NCBI RefSeq assembly: GCF_900103365.1
Contig: NZ_LT629703.1
Span: forward strand, 5,318,501 to 5,382,500
DNA from: Afipia sp. GAS231
GTDB lineage: Bacteria; Pseudomonadota; Alphaproteobacteria; Rhizobiales; Xanthobacteraceae
Direction: 5' to 3'
Length of the DNA: 64,000 nucleotides
The notes under the pieces are model-generated. The model ran no database searches, was not told where the DNA came from, and was given only the letters and a program-made list of their open reading frames with translations. Each line of letters opens with the position of its first letter. The stretch's first letter is position 1. The translations under genes and the position numbers were made by a program. Shown here piece after piece: positions 9,185-18,348 of this stretch.

Positions 9185-9648
9185 CACGATTTGGTCCAGC
9201 GCGCCGCGGCGGTTTCATCGTGGCCGCGTGCCTCGATCCAGCTGGTGCCTTTCTGGCTTTCCTCGCGTTTCCAGAACGGCGCGTTGGCTTTCAGATAATC
9301 CATCAAAAACTCCGCCGCCTGAAATGCCGCCTGGCGGTGCTGGGACGCCGTCAGCACCACGACGATATTCTCGCCGGGGGTGATGCGGCCGACGCGATGA
9401 ATGACGGTCAATCCCGTCAGCGGCCAGCGCGCCATCGCCTCGTCGGCATGCCGTTGGATCTCGGCCTCGGCCATGCCGGGGTAATGCTCCAGCGTCAACG
9501 CCGCGATCGGCTCGCCGTTCTCGCTGCCGCGGCAGATGCCGCTGAAGGTGACGACCGCACCGACATCGGTCCGGCTTTTGGTCAGCGCCGCGATCTCGTG
9601 GCCGATGTCGAAATCGGCTTCCTGGATACGGATGGTGACGGCGCTCAT
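9184..9648 (-). CDS. moaE: Molybdopterin synthase catalytic subunit MoaE
   Basis: Large subunit of molybdopterin synthase. It inserts two sulfurs from MoaD thiocarboxylate into cyclic pyranopterin monophosphate. 154 residues, usual length. Family landmarks are GAVVTFSGICRG near the start, the LTLEHYPGMAE segment, IIHR-like VIHRVGRITPGE, and a C-terminal FWKRE containing the active-site Lys. It lies 68 bp downstream of moaD and overlaps prmB. The pterin product is required by the Mo-containing CO dehydrogenase encoded at 30.7-34.5 kb. Confidence 0.95.
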   Translation of the reverse strand: MSAVTIRIQEADFDIGHEIAALTKSRTDVGAVVTFSGICRGSENGEPIAALTLEHYPGMAEAEIQRHADEAMARWPLTGLTVIHRVGRITPGENIVVVLTASQHRQAAFQAAEFLMDYLKANAPFWKREESQKGTSWIEARGHDETAAARWTKS

Positions 9649-9716
9649 GGGAACATCTTTGATTTGACGCGTTTTCTTGACGCGAACCGGGGTCCACGTC
9701 GCTTGAAAACGCTTTG

Positions 9717-9968
9717 TTAGCCGCCGGTCATCGGCGGGAAGAACGCAATCTCCCGGGCGCCGGCGATAGCCGCGTCCGGCCTGACATGGGCCTGGTCGAT
9801 CGCGGCGCGGATCACCCTCGGCGTCTCGAAGGCGTAGGCGTAAGTGTCGCCGCGCGCAGACAGCCAGCCGATCAGATCATCAACCGTGCGCACGCTGGCG
9901 GGCGGCTCGACGATTTCCTCGGCGACGCCGATTCGCTCGCGTACCCAGGCGAAATATTTGACCTTCAT
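9717..9968 (-). CDS. moaD: Molybdopterin synthase sulfur-carrier subunit MoaD
   Basis: Ubiquitin-fold sulfur carrier of 83 residues. It ends in the obligatory Gly-Gly (FFPPMTGG), which is adenylylated and thiocarboxylated to donate sulfur within the MoaD-MoaE complex. The ATG at 9968 overlaps the pgsA stop (ATGA, 4 bp), so its translation is coupled to the phospholipid gene upstream. moaE follows. Confidence 0.95.
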   Translation of the reverse strand: MKVKYFAWVRERIGVAEEIVEPPASVRTVDDLIGWLSARGDTYAYAFETPRVIRAAIDQAHVRPDAAIAGAREIAFFPPMTGG

Positions 9969-10591
9969 TCCTCATCCTCCTTGATGAGGTGATGAATGCC
10001 GGCGCGGAAATAATCCCAGCCGGTGTAGATCGTGAAGATCGCCGACATCCACAGCAGCACGATGCCGATCAGGGTGGTCGCGGGCAGGATCTGCTCGCCG
10101 GCTTCGCCGGCGATCAAAAAGCCGATCGCGACCAGCTGTACCGTGGTCTTCCATTTCGCCAGCTTGGTCACGGGTACGCTGACCCGCAAGGCGGCGAGAT
10201 ATTCGCGCAGGCCGGAGACCAGGATCTCTCGGCACAGGATCACGATGCCTGCCCACAGCGTCCAGCCGTGGATTGAGTTGTCGGCCGCCAGGATCAGCAG
10301 GCAGGAAGCCACCAAGAGCTTGTCGGCGATCGGATCCAGCATCCGGCCGAAGGCGGACTGCTGGTCCCAGATTCGCGCATAGTAGCCATCCAGATAGTCG
10401 GTCACCCCGGCGGCGATGAACACCGCCAGCGCAACCCAGCGCAGCCACAGCGGGCCGTCCATGATGGATTGGCCATAGACGCAGCCGACCACCACCGGGA
10501 TCGCGGCGATGCGGGCGTAGGTCAGGATATTCGGCAGGGACAGGCTTTTTGGCTGTTTGGCCTGCCCTTTGGTGGTGGTCGCGATGTTCAT
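9965..10591 (-). CDS. pgsA: CDP-diacylglycerol-glycerol-3-phosphate 3-phosphatidyltransferase
   Basis: Integral inner-membrane enzyme that makes phosphatidylglycerolphosphate, the committed step to phosphatidylglycerol and cardiolipin. 208 residues with about four to five hydrophobic segments. The CDP-alcohol phosphotransferase signature DG-x2-AR-x8-G-x3-D-x3-D is complete in the stretch from DYLDGYYARI to MLDPIADK. The frame opens further upstream (10648), but the ATG at 10591 (MNIATTTKG) precedes the membrane core at a normal distance and is chosen. Confidence 0.94.
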   Translation of the reverse strand: MNIATTTKGQAKQPKSLSLPNILTYARIAAIPVVVGCVYGQSIMDGPLWLRWVALAVFIAAGVTDYLDGYYARIWDQQSAFGRMLDPIADKLLVASCLLILAADNSIHGWTLWAGIVILCREILVSGLREYLAALRVSVPVTKLAKWKTTVQLVAIGFLIAGEAGEQILPATTLIGIVLLWMSAIFTIYTGWDYFRAGIHHLIKEDEE

Positions 10592-10677
10592 CCGTCTTAC
10601 CAATACCGCTCGAGCCTGAAGGTCAACCATGCGGACATAAGATGCCACAGGCGACGTTCATGTGAATCGCCCCCGGT

Positions 10678-12756
10678 TTAACCCGGTTGGGCATGGAAAA
10701 ACTCGAAAATCTTGCGGGCGCTTTCGGCGCTAACGCCTGGAACCTTGCCAAGGTCCGCGATCGAGGCCCGCTCGATTTCCTTCAGCGTTCCAAAGTGATG
10801 CAGCAAGGCACGTTTGCGTGACGGGCCGATGCCCGGGATTTCCTGCAGGCCGGCCTCCCTGATGTCCTTTTTGCGCAGTTTGCGGTGCGATCCGATCACG
10901 AAACGATGGGCCTCGTCGCGCAGCCGCTGGATGAAATACAGCACGGGGTCGCGGGGCTCGAGCTTGATCGCCTCCCGGCCGGGCATGAACAGGGTCTCGC
11001 GGCCGGCATCGCGGTCGGGGCCCTTGGCCACCGCCATCAGCGAGACCTGGGTCAGCCCGAGCCCCTCGAAGATTTCCCTGACCGCATTGAGCTGGCCGCG
11101 GCCGCCGTCGATGATGACGAGGTCGGGCCATTGCGGAAACGAATCGTCGTCGGCCTTGGCACCAGATTTTCCTTGGGCGGCATCGCCCTCCGGCGGCTTC
11201 AACAGCCGCTTGAAACGCCGTTCCAGCACCTCGCGCATCATTGCGTAGTCGTCGCCCGGCGTCAGGCCTTCGGACTTGATGTTGAACTTGCGGTACTGGT
11301 TTTTGATAAAACCGTCCGGTCCCGCCACGATCATCGCGCCGACCGCGTTGGTGCCCTGGATGTGGCTGTTGTCGTAGACCTCGATGCGCTTCGGCGGCAC
11401 CGGCAACTGCAGCGTGGTGGCCATGCCCTGCAACAGCCGGCCTTGGGTGGCGGTATCGCTGAGCTTGCGGCCGAGGGCCTCACGCGCATTGGTCAAGGCA
11501 TGCGCGATCAGCTCTTTCTTTTCGCCGCGCTTCGGCGTCGAGACTTCGACCTTGTTGCCGGCCTTGACCGCGAGCGCGTCGGCCAGCAATTCGCTCTCCT
11601 CGATCTCGTGCGACAGCAGGATCAGTTTCGGCGGCGGCTTGTCGTCGTAGAATTGCGCCAGGAACGAGGCCAGCACTTCCTCCGGGGTGAATGATTTTTC
11701 CGCGCGCGGAAAATAGGCGCGGTTGCCCCAGTTCTGGCCGGTGCGGAAGAAGAACACCTCGACGCAGGAATAGCCGCCCTCCTGATGGATGGCGAACACG
11801 TCGGCCTCTTCCACGGTGCGCGGATTGATGCCCTGCTGCGACGTGATCGCCGAAAGGGCTGCGAGGCGGTCGCGGTAGAGCGCGGCGGTCTCGAATTCGA
11901 GTTCGCCCGAGGCCTTCTCCATCTCGCCGGCGAGCTGCTTCTTGACGTCATGGCTGCGGCCCGACAGGAAGTCGCCGGCCTCGCGCACCAGTTCGGTATA
12001 GCCGGGAAAATCGATCTCGCCGGTACAGGGGCCGGAGCAGCGGCGGATTTGATAGAGCAGGCAGGGCCGGGTGCGGCTTTCGAAGAAGCCGTCGGTGCAG
12101 GAGCGGATCAGGAACGCGCGCTGCAGCGCCGTGATGGTGCGGTTGACGGCGCCGGCGTTGGCGAACGGCCCGAAATAGCGGCCGGGACGCGATTGCGCGC
12201 CGCGATGCTTGAGGATCTGCGGCGCCCAATGGTCGCCAGTGATCAGGATATAGGGAAACGACTTGTCGTCGCGCAGTTGCACGTTGAAGCGCGGCCGCAA
12301 CTGCTTGATCAGGTTGGCTTCCAGCAGCAGCGCTTCGGTCTCGGTCGTGGTGGAGATGATCTCGACCGTGACGGTCGCTGCGATCATGCGCAGGATGCGC
12401 GCCGGCAGCGGTGCATTGACGCGGGCGTAGGACGACAGCCGCTTGCGGACGTTCTTGGCCTTGCCGACGTACAGCACGTCGTTTCCGGCATTGAGCATGC
12501 GGTAGACGCCGGGCGAGGTCGGCGCCAGCCGCACCGCGTTTTCGATCGCGGCATGGCCGACCGCCAGCGTGCCTTCGGCCACAGGATCTAAGGTTTCCTC
12601 CGCGGCTTCCGGCAGGCGCGCTTCGTCGTCTTCCTCGGCGGCTGACGTCGCGGGATCGACGTCGGCAGAGACAAGGCCCTCGGGCGGCAAATCGGCTTGC
12701 GAGCCCCGGCGCGGCTTGCGCGGGACCTTCGGATGGTCGGCAGAATCGTGATCCAT
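10678..12756 (-). CDS. uvrC: Excinuclease ABC subunit C
   Basis: Nuclease subunit of UvrABC nucleotide-excision repair; it makes both incisions around a lesion bound by UvrB (uvrB is at 60972). 692 residues. The N-terminal 75 or so are a low-complexity acidic extension. Then comes the GIY-YIG nuclease domain ([21 protein letters not shown]), the UVR UvrB-binding motif, the RNase H-like C-terminal nuclease ([23 protein letters not shown]), and tandem helix-hairpin-helix motifs ([13 protein letters not shown]). It is separated from pgsA by 86 bp. Confidence 0.96.
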   Translation of the reverse strand: MDHDSADHPKVPRKPRRGSQADLPPEGLVSADVDPATSAAEEDDEARLPEAAEETLDPVAEGTLAVGHAAIENAVRLAPTSPGVYRMLNAGNDVLYVGKAKNVRKRLSSYARVNAPLPARILRMIAATVTVEIISTTTETEALLLEANLIKQLRPRFNVQLRDDKSFPYILITGDHWAPQILKHRGAQSRPGRYFGPFANAGAVNRTITALQRAFLIRSCTDGFFESRTRPCLLYQIRRCSGPCTGEIDFPGYTELVREAGDFLSGRSHDVKKQLAGEMEKASGELEFETAALYRDRLAALSAITSQQGINPRTVEEADVFAIHQEGGYSCVEVFFFRTGQNWGNRAYFPRAEKSFTPEEVLASFLAQFYDDKPPPKLILLSHEIEESELLADALAVKAGNKVEVSTPKRGEKKELIAHALTNAREALGRKLSDTATQGRLLQGMATTLQLPVPPKRIEVYDNSHIQGTNAVGAMIVAGPDGFIKNQYRKFNIKSEGLTPGDDYAMMREVLERRFKRLLKPPEGDAAQGKSGAKADDDSFPQWPDLVIIDGGRGQLNAVREIFEGLGLTQVSLMAVAKGPDRDAGRETLFMPGREAIKLEPRDPVLYFIQRLRDEAHRFVIGSHRKLRKKDIREAGLQEIPGIGPSRKRALLHHFGTLKEIERASIADLGKVPGVSAESARKIFEFFHAQPG

Positions 12757-12905
12757 GGGCCTAAATTAAGCGCTGGAAGGCCGCATCGCCAGCGCCAGCA
12801 TCCGGAAAAGCGGAAGCCGAACTTGCCGAAAGATCACGCCCGAACAAGCAGATGGCAAGCGGGCCTGGGCGCGCGGCGGGGCCAAGGGAAACGGCGCTGG
12901 TAACG

Positions 12906-12919
12906 CATTCTTAAGAATG
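12906..12919. repeat. 14-bp perfect palindrome upstream of the outer-membrane protein gene
   Basis: CATTCTTAAGAATG at 12906-12919, in the 297-bp gap between the divergent uvrC and porin-like genes. It is 135 bp from the porin start and 150 bp from the uvrC start. It could be a regulator site. The rest of the gap is locally AT-rich (12930-13000), as expected for a promoter region, but no clear -35/-10 pair was identified. Confidence 0.5.
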
Positions 12920-13053
12920 ATGAGCGGGCGGTAACCCAGCTTAACAACCCTTTAACTTAAAACTCTCGATAAATCTTACGGGAAAAAATTGGAATTCCGT
13001 AACCAAGCCGGCGTGTTGAACCGGCGGTCGCGGCAGTTGCGTGGAGTTGCGTG

Positions 13054-13674
13054 ATGAACAAGTCTGTTTTGCGGGCGCTGGTGTTGATCGCAGCCGGCTG
13101 GACCATGTCGGCGCAGGCGGCCGATCTCAACTACGGACGCGCGCCCTATACCGTCAATCAGCCGCTCAATGCCTATAGCTGGGCCGGTCCCTATCTCGGC
13201 GGCAACCTCGGCTATGCCTGGGGCTCGGTCGACAACAATCCGACCAAGCCGTCGGGTTTTGCGGGCGGCGTTCAGGCCGGCTACAACTGGCAGAACGGTC
13301 CCTGGGTGTTCGGCGTCGAAGGCGACATCCAGGCGAGCGGCGCCGAGCAGACCTTTGCGCCGTGGAAATTCTCCAATCCCTGGTTCGGCACGCTGCGCGG
13401 CCGGGCCGGCTATGCCCTCAACAACGTGTTGTTCTACGGTACCGGCGGTCTGGCGTTCGGCGAACTGCGCGCTACCACCTTCGGGCTGTCGGAATCCAAT
13501 ACCAATGCGGGCTGGACGCTCGGCGTCGGCGCAGAAATGGGCTTTGCGCCGAACTGGAGCGCCAAGGTCGAATATCTTTATGTCGATCTGAACAACAGCA
13601 ATTTCGTCGTTACAGGTGCGTCAAACGGCTACCGGTTCGGATTGATACGAGCCGGCGTGAACTATCACTTCTGA
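13054..13674 (+). CDS. Outer-membrane beta-barrel protein (Omp25/RopB type)
   Basis: 206 residues. A signal peptide ends at AQA-AD (residues 1-24). The mature part is an eight-stranded barrel typical of Omp25/Omp31/RopB proteins of Rhizobiales, with alternating aromatic and Gly strands (YSWAGPYLGGNLGYAWG, FAGGVQAGYNWQ). It ends on Phe (NYHF), the BAM recognition residue. It is probably a structural or permeability protein of the outer membrane. The preceding GTG at 13051 is in frame, but the ATG at 13054 is preferred. A strong terminator follows. Confidence 0.9.
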   Translation: MNKSVLRALVLIAAGWTMSAQAADLNYGRAPYTVNQPLNAYSWAGPYLGGNLGYAWGSVDNNPTKPSGFAGGVQAGYNWQNGPWVFGVEGDIQASGAEQTFAPWKFSNPWFGTLRGRAGYALNNVLFYGTGGLAFGELRATTFGLSESNTNAGWTLGVGAEMGFAPNWSAKVEYLYVDLNNSNFVVTGASNGYRFGLIRAGVNYHF

Positions 13675-13701
13675 GAACAAGAAAACCATTCGTGACAACC
13701 T

Positions 13702-13732
13702 CCCGGCGGCCGCAAGCCGCCGGGATTTTTTT
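13702..13732 (+). terminator. Rho-independent terminator after the outer-membrane protein gene
   Basis: CCCGGCGGC / GCCGCCGGG stem with loop CGCAA, followed by a run of seven T. It begins 28 bp after the stop codon. The gap up to the cold-shock gene (13733-13853) shows nothing else. Confidence 0.9.
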
Positions 13733-13853
13733 GGCCGGCGGCCACCGCCTTGTGGTGCCTGCGGTGCACGCCTCCACGATCCCGGAGACGCCGCCGCGCC
13801 CGGCCGAATTTTCGCCGGCAAGAACTCGTCTGCTTCCGAGCGTAAGCGTCAGC

Positions 13854-14069
13854 TCACGCTGAAATCACCAGGTTGACCGCCTTGGGGCCTTTGCCCTTCT
13901 TGTCCGGTTCGACCTCGAACGTAATGCGCTGTCCCTCAGTCAGATCCTTCAATCCGGCCCGCTCCACGGCGGTGATGTGAACGAACACATCGCGACCGCC
14001 GTCATCGGGCTTGATGAAGCCGTAGCCGCGCTCTCCATTGAAGAACTTGACCGTACCAGTCATGGCCAT
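13854..14069 (-). CDS. Cold-shock domain protein (CspA family)
   Basis: 71-residue single cold-shock domain that binds single-stranded RNA/DNA as a chaperone. RNP1 is GYGFIKPD and RNP2 is DVFVHI. The stop is at 13854. The likely promoter is an EcfG-type site about 190 bp upstream (14256-14280), which would give a long 5' leader, as is usual for cold-shock mRNAs. The gap 14070-14320 holds only this leader and promoter. Confidence 0.95.
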   Translation of the reverse strand: MAMTGTVKFFNGERGYGFIKPDDGGRDVFVHITAVERAGLKDLTEGQRITFEVEPDKKGKGPKAVNLVISA

Positions 14070-14255
14070 CGGGAACTCCTCCCCCGTACTGCTCCGCCGG
14101 TACGCACAATCTGCGTATCGGCCGACCGGACATTCGCTGCCGGAAGCTTGGCCACCTGAGCCGATCGGGTCACGCCACCGATCCGCCTGGATTTTTCTTA
14201 GGCCTTGATCACTCCGCCGCTACCATTCGCGGAAGCGGAACGTAAAGCCAGTCCC

Positions 14256-14280
14256 AACGGGCCGAGCATAATACGGTTCC
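14256..14280 (-). promoter_or_regulatory. EcfG (general stress sigma) promoter for the cold-shock gene
   Basis: On the minus strand GGAAC, 16 bases, CGTT: an exact match to the alphaproteobacterial EcfG consensus GGAAC-N16/17-CGTT. It lies between the rlmJ stop and the cold-shock gene and points at the latter. Confidence 0.7.
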
Positions 14281-14320
14281 GAGCAAGTTGCCTACGTCAA
14301 ACGCACTAGAAAGCGAGGGC

Positions 14321-15181
14321 TCAAGGCTTTGGCGTTTCGAGCCTGAAACGGGCGGCGCCGCCCTGGCCGAGCGGCTTTTCCAGCTCGGGTAGAATGGTTT
14401 TCAGTTCACCCGCCAGCGTCCACGGCGGATTGACCATCAGAAGACCGGTCGAGGTGAGGGGGCCGCCGGCCTGCTGCGGGGCTGCGCTGAACTCGAGCCG
14501 CAAGCATTTTCCCGCCGGCCTGCTTTCGGCCGTCACGGCGGCGACATGGCGCGCGAGTTCGTCGGTCATGCGCCGGCTCTTGACCGGGTACCAGATCAGA
14601 TAGCTGCCGGTCGGCCATTTCGCGTAGGCCTCGGTAAAACCGTCGGCCAGGGTTTCGAACTCGTCCTTCTGTTCGAACGACGGGTCGATCAGCACCAAGC
14701 CGCGCCGCTCGTTCGGCGGCACGAAGGCCGGCAGTGCGGTCCAGCCGTCGAGGTCGACGATCCGCGCCTGGGTGTCGCGGCGCAGCGCGTCGATCAATTG
14801 CCGGTGGGCACTCTTTTCGATTTCGCACGCCGTCAGCCGATCCTGCGGCCGCAGCAGCGCACGCGCAATCAACGGCGATCCCGGATAGGCCTTCAGTTCG
14901 CCCGGCGGGTTGAACGCCCGGATGATATCGAGATACGGCCCGATCAGCGGCTGGGCCGCTTCCGAGAACCGTGCCGCCATCACCCGCGCAATTCCGGTCA
15001 GCCATTCGCCGCTGCGCTTGGCTTCGTCCCCGGTGAGATCATAGCGCCCGGCGCCGGCATGGGTGTCGATGACGCGAAAGGCGGCCGGCTTCTCCTGCAG
15101 ATAGGTCAGCATGCGCACCAGCACGATGTGCTTGATGACGTCGGCAAAGCCGCCGGCGTGAAAGGCGTGTCGGTAGTTCAT
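14321..15181 (-). CDS. rlmJ: 23S rRNA (adenine2030-N6)-methyltransferase
   Basis: SAM-dependent methyltransferase acting on A2030 of 23S rRNA. 286 residues, as in E. coli RlmJ. Features are the N-terminal NYRHAFHAGGFADVIKH motif, the SAM-binding DTHAGAGRYDL, and the catalytic motif LVLIDPSFE, which corresponds to DPPY-type loops but reads DPSF. Start ATG at 15181. The gene stands alone between a palindromic repeat and the cold-shock gene. Confidence 0.93.
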   Translation of the reverse strand: MNYRHAFHAGGFADVIKHIVLVRMLTYLQEKPAAFRVIDTHAGAGRYDLTGDEAKRSGEWLTGIARVMAARFSEAAQPLIGPYLDIIRAFNPPGELKAYPGSPLIARALLRPQDRLTACEIEKSAHRQLIDALRRDTQARIVDLDGWTALPAFVPPNERRGLVLIDPSFEQKDEFETLADGFTEAYAKWPTGSYLIWYPVKSRRMTDELARHVAAVTAESRPAGKCLRLEFSAAPQQAGGPLTSTGLLMVNPPWTLAGELKTILPELEKPLGQGGAARFRLETPKP

Positions 15182-15220
15182 GGGGAGGGGTTACGACATC
15201 GTGCGGCGAAAGTAACGCCC

Positions 15221-15321
15221 GTCATTCCGGGGCGCACGATAGCGCGAACCTCAGGGGTGCAATTGCACCCCGGGGAATCTCGAGATTCCGGGTTCGATGC
15301 TGCGCATCGCCCCGGAATGAC
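15221..15321. repeat. Palindromic intergenic repeat, family A (copy 1)
   Basis: An element starting GTCATTCCGGGGC and ending with its complement GCCCCGGAATGAC. The inside is a series of smaller palindromes (GGTGCAATTGCACC, GAATCTCGAGATTC). Other copies in this window are at 24594, 57371 and 59780. The elements are non-coding and lie only between genes. Confidence 0.9.
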
Positions 15322-15331
15322 GGTGAATGTA

Positions 15332-16027
15332 TTACCCGCCCCGTACCGGCGGCATCAGCACCTGGTCGCGCCGGCAGGCGCGGCGGTCGATTTCCTCGCA
15401 GGAGCGGAACTGGAGATCCTTGCTGAGGCAGATCCGGACTTCGCCGAGGCGCTTGGAGTCACAGGTCACCGAAACCGCCGAAGGGCTCAGGCCGGGATTG
15501 ACCTTGATGAAGGCCGCCTCGATGTCGTCAGGGGCGATGGTTTTCGGTTCCGACAATTGCAGGAATTCCTCGGGGATTTTCACCGCCGCGCGGGCTTTGC
15601 GGATGGTCTCGAAATAGGCCCGGCCGCCGAGACCCGAACAGGTGCCGTGCTTCTTCCATTCATTGAAGATCAGGCCGGGCGCCGGCATCAGGTCCAGCAT
15701 CGAGGTCATGATGTTGCGATCGAGCCATTCCGCCGACCGCTGGCAATATTCGGGAAAGCCGCGCTCATATTGCGGCCACAGGCCGTGCACCACGAACGAG
15801 AAGGGCCGGCCGGCGCACTGGGCGCCGGACCGGCCGTTATTGCCGCGTTCGGAAGCCTGCTCGCAGAACGAGGGCGACCAGGACAGCGACAGCACATAGA
15901 AATCGAATTCACCCGGGGTATTTTGCCGGCGGTCCTGGGCGGACGCCATCCCGGCGGCAGCGACCATGAGAACCAGCGAAATGAGAAGTCGGGAAATCGT
16001 GCGGGAAATAACGACTGATCGAAACAT
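15332..16027 (-). CDS. Secreted ribonuclease T2 family protein
   Basis: 231 residues with an N-terminal signal peptide (cleavage near GMASA-QD, about residue 30). Both catalytic signatures of RNase T2 are present: CAS I as FVVHGLWPQ and CAS II as EWKKHGTC, each with its catalytic His. Several Cys pairs fit a disulfide-bonded periplasmic enzyme that cleaves single-stranded RNA non-specifically. The ATG at 16027 is chosen over an adjacent TTG at 16030. It is monocistronic, followed by a family A repeat. Confidence 0.9.
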   Translation of the reverse strand: MFRSVVISRTISRLLISLVLMVAAAGMASAQDRRQNTPGEFDFYVLSLSWSPSFCEQASERGNNGRSGAQCAGRPFSFVVHGLWPQYERGFPEYCQRSAEWLDRNIMTSMLDLMPAPGLIFNEWKKHGTCSGLGGRAYFETIRKARAAVKIPEEFLQLSEPKTIAPDDIEAAFIKVNPGLSPSAVSVTCDSKRLGEVRICLSKDLQFRSCEEIDRRACRRDQVLMPPVRGG

Positions 16028-16187
16028 CAAACGCCCCTGTTACGCGCGCCCCTTTTGACGAGGCGATCCGAGCCTAGCAGGGCGCGAGAACATTTCAAGA
16101 ACAAAATGCGATAAGTCAAAACATCCGCGCCGGCAGCCGCTATCAGGCGAACTCAGCCAGCGATCAGGCCTGAGAATCGGACGGAAA

Positions 16188-16664
16188 TCAGGGGCGGCCG
16201 GCCTTGCAGCTCGGATTGTAGGCCCAGTTGCGATCGAGCCCGGTCACGCACCATTCGACGCCCTGGCCGTAGCCGGCAAAGCCGCCGTCCTCGACAATGG
16301 CGAAGTGCACCTGGCGCAACTTGCCGTCGCTCGTCATGACGTCGGCGGTGCAATAACGGCGCGGAATGTTGTCGGATTGCCAGGGCCGAAAGGCGGTCTC
16401 GTGGACCCGGCCATAGGCGGTGATCGTCAGCGACGAATTCCAGTAGGTGCTTTCCTTGTCCTGGAACTGCGAGGTGATGGTCGAGAGCGCCCGTTCGCAC
16501 TCGGCGACGCGTCCGTCATATTTCGGTCCGAACAGCCCGAAGTTCAATTCGAGCGGATTGGCGGCCCGGGCCGGCAATTCAGATACCAAGAGGGCGCCGG
16601 AGGCCAAAACGGCCAACGCGGCCACCAGGCCGAGCGATTTCAGGAAGGGGTACAGGTTTCGCAT
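16188..16664 (-). CDS. Exported protein of unknown function
   Basis: 158 residues. A signal peptide with an unusually long hydrophobic core ends at ARA-AN (about residue 34). The mature part is about 124 residues with four Cys, likely two disulfides (ECERAL, YCTADV, WCVTG, PSCKAG) and several Trp/Tyr. I do not recognise a domain. The start was taken at ATG 16664, directly before the signal peptide; the frame is open further upstream without protein-like sequence. It faces away from the next gene. Confidence 0.75.
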   Translation of the reverse strand: MRNLYPFLKSLGLVAALAVLASGALLVSELPARAANPLELNFGLFGPKYDGRVAECERALSTITSQFQDKESTYWNSSLTITAYGRVHETAFRPWQSDNIPRRYCTADVMTSDGKLRQVHFAIVEDGGFAGYGQGVEWCVTGLDRNWAYNPSCKAGRP

Positions 16665-16831
16665 GGGGATTCCGCCGGTCATCCAGTGTGTGGGACGGTG
16701 CCGTGAAGCCCGGACAAGGTCAAGTGCAACGCGGCAACACTTGGCGGACAAGTCGGTTTTTGGCCGCACGGCATTCTTTTCACGGTCGTCTACGCCCTCT
16801 ATGGTGGGGCCAGAGCGAAATGGAGTCTGCG

Positions 16832-17131
16832 ATGCGAATGATTGGGGCCGCGTGCCTGGTTGCCATCTCCGGGATGCTGGTGAGCGTACCGGCGCAGGCC
16901 GACTGGCTTAACTGGGTGCCGCCGTTCAAGGGCAACGACACCGGCGGCATTATCGCTTATTCGACGGCGACCACTGTCGATGTCCGCCAACTCGCGGTCG
17001 ATCATTGTGCTGGTTACGGCAAGGTGGTGAAATTCCTCTCGGTCGAGCCTCATGACGGCGGCTATATCTCGTTCGCCTGCCGCTGGGTGCCCTACGGCGC
17101 CAACGAGCGGCCGTTGCGCGCCGCCTACTGA
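16832..17131 (+). CDS. Small exported protein of unknown function
   Basis: 99 residues with a signal peptide (MRMIGAACLVAISGM..., cleavage at AQA-DW, about residue 24). The mature part has two Cys (DHCAGYG and SFACRWV) that may form a disulfide. The ATG at 16832 has GGAG six bases upstream, which decides between the several nearby in-frame ATGs. No domain recognised. It is followed on the same strand by the DUF3617 pair. Confidence 0.7.
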   Translation: MRMIGAACLVAISGMLVSVPAQADWLNWVPPFKGNDTGGIIAYSTATTVDVRQLAVDHCAGYGKVVKFLSVEPHDGGYISFACRWVPYGANERPLRAAY

Positions 17132-17203
17132 GCGGCAACACTTGGCCACTTAAGTCCCACCTCAACCTCAACAGGCACATCTCAATTGGCCGGGAGCGCG
17201 AGC

Positions 17204-17749
17204 ATGACGCGACAGCTTCTCGCATTTGGTTCGGCACTTTGCCTGCTGGCGCTATCGCCGGCGAATGCGGCCAGCGCGGTCGAGTTGCCGGTGCGCAAGG
17301 CCGGCCTGTGGGAAATGAAGGTGCTGCACACCGGCTCGGCGGTGCCCGACATGACGATGCAGCATTGCACCGACGAGACCACCGACAAGGAGATGAGCAC
17401 CTCGTTCTCGCCGATGGCCAAGGAGATGTGCTCGAAGCAGGACGTCCAGAAGACCGCGACCGGTTACGTCAGCGATTCCGTCTGCGGCATCGCCGGGATG
17501 TCGATCACCTCGCATTCCGAGATCACCGGCGACTTCAATTCGGCCTATACCGTGAAGTCGACCTCGCATTCGGAGCGTGGCCCGACCGGCGTGGCGCGCG
17601 ATTCGACCACGACGATCGAGGCGAAGTGGCTGGGCGCCTGCAAGGCCGACCAGAAGGCCGGCGACATCATGATGCCCGGCGGCATGAAGATGAACATCAA
17701 GGATATGCAGAAGCTGAAGGACCTGATCCCCAAGCAACTGCCGAAGTGA
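17204..17749 (+). CDS. DUF3617-family exported protein, copy 1
   Basis: 181 residues with a signal peptide ending near ANA-AS. DUF3617 members are periplasmic, of unknown function. Characteristic parts are VRKAGLWEMKV at the mature N-terminus, QHCTDETTDKEM, MCSKQDV and SVCGIAG (conserved Cys), and a C-terminal KWLGACKADQKAGDI. The ATG at 17204 follows a GGGAG site. A paralogue lies 71 bp downstream in the same orientation. Confidence 0.85.
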   Translation: MTRQLLAFGSALCLLALSPANAASAVELPVRKAGLWEMKVLHTGSAVPDMTMQHCTDETTDKEMSTSFSPMAKEMCSKQDVQKTATGYVSDSVCGIAGMSITSHSEITGDFNSAYTVKSTSHSERGPTGVARDSTTTIEAKWLGACKADQKAGDIMMPGGMKMNIKDMQKLKDLIPKQLPK

Positions 17750-17820
17750 TCTTCGCTCGTCGCCTGTCCTGACGGAACGAACCTACCGCCTGACCACCGG
17801 ATTTTCGCAGCGCGCGAAGC

Positions 17821-18333
17821 ATGATAAAAAACACCTTCTCTTCCTGTCTGGCGACCGTCGCGCTGCTGTCGGCCTTCGACGTTCATGCAGACGAGATTTC
17901 GATTCGCAAGGCGGGGTTGTGGGAGATGAAGGAACGGCTAGGCGATCCGCCGGTGCCGGAGACCATGACGCACCAATGCATCGGCGAAGCCTTGCCCTCG
18001 ACCAAGGAAGTCTGCTCCAGAAACGATATCAGGAAGACCGCGACCGGCTACATCGTCGATAGCGTGTGCAGTTCCGGCGATCTGTCGACCACACGGCATT
18101 CCGAAATTGTCGGCGATACGAACTCCCAATACATCGCAACGTCCACGACGCGTCGCCAACGCGGTTCGTCCGGTGTGCCGATTGAGCTGACCATGACGAC
18201 GGAAGCGAAATGGCTGGGTGACTGCAAACCCGATCAGAAGCCTGGCGATATCATCATGATGCCCAGCGGGTTGAAGATGAACATCAATGACGCCCGCGAA
18301 CACGATGGAAAATTGATTCTGCGGCTGAAATAA
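17821..18333 (+). CDS. DUF3617-family exported protein, copy 2
   Basis: 170 residues, a clear tandem paralogue of the preceding gene: IRKAGLWEMKE, HQCIGEAL, VCSRNDIRKTATGY, SVCSSGD and KWLGDCKPDQKPGDI align with it. A signal peptide ends at VHA-DE. Compared with copy 1 it is shorter in the middle, and its C-terminus ends in LILRLK rather than PKQLPK. The pair probably arose by duplication. The function is unknown. Confidence 0.85.
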   Translation: MIKNTFSSCLATVALLSAFDVHADEISIRKAGLWEMKERLGDPPVPETMTHQCIGEALPSTKEVCSRNDIRKTATGYIVDSVCSSGDLSTTRHSEIVGDTNSQYIATSTTRRQRGSSGVPIELTMTTEAKWLGDCKPDQKPGDIIMMPSGLKMNINDAREHDGKLILRLK

Positions 18334-18348
18334 CGGCGTCGTTGTCAG

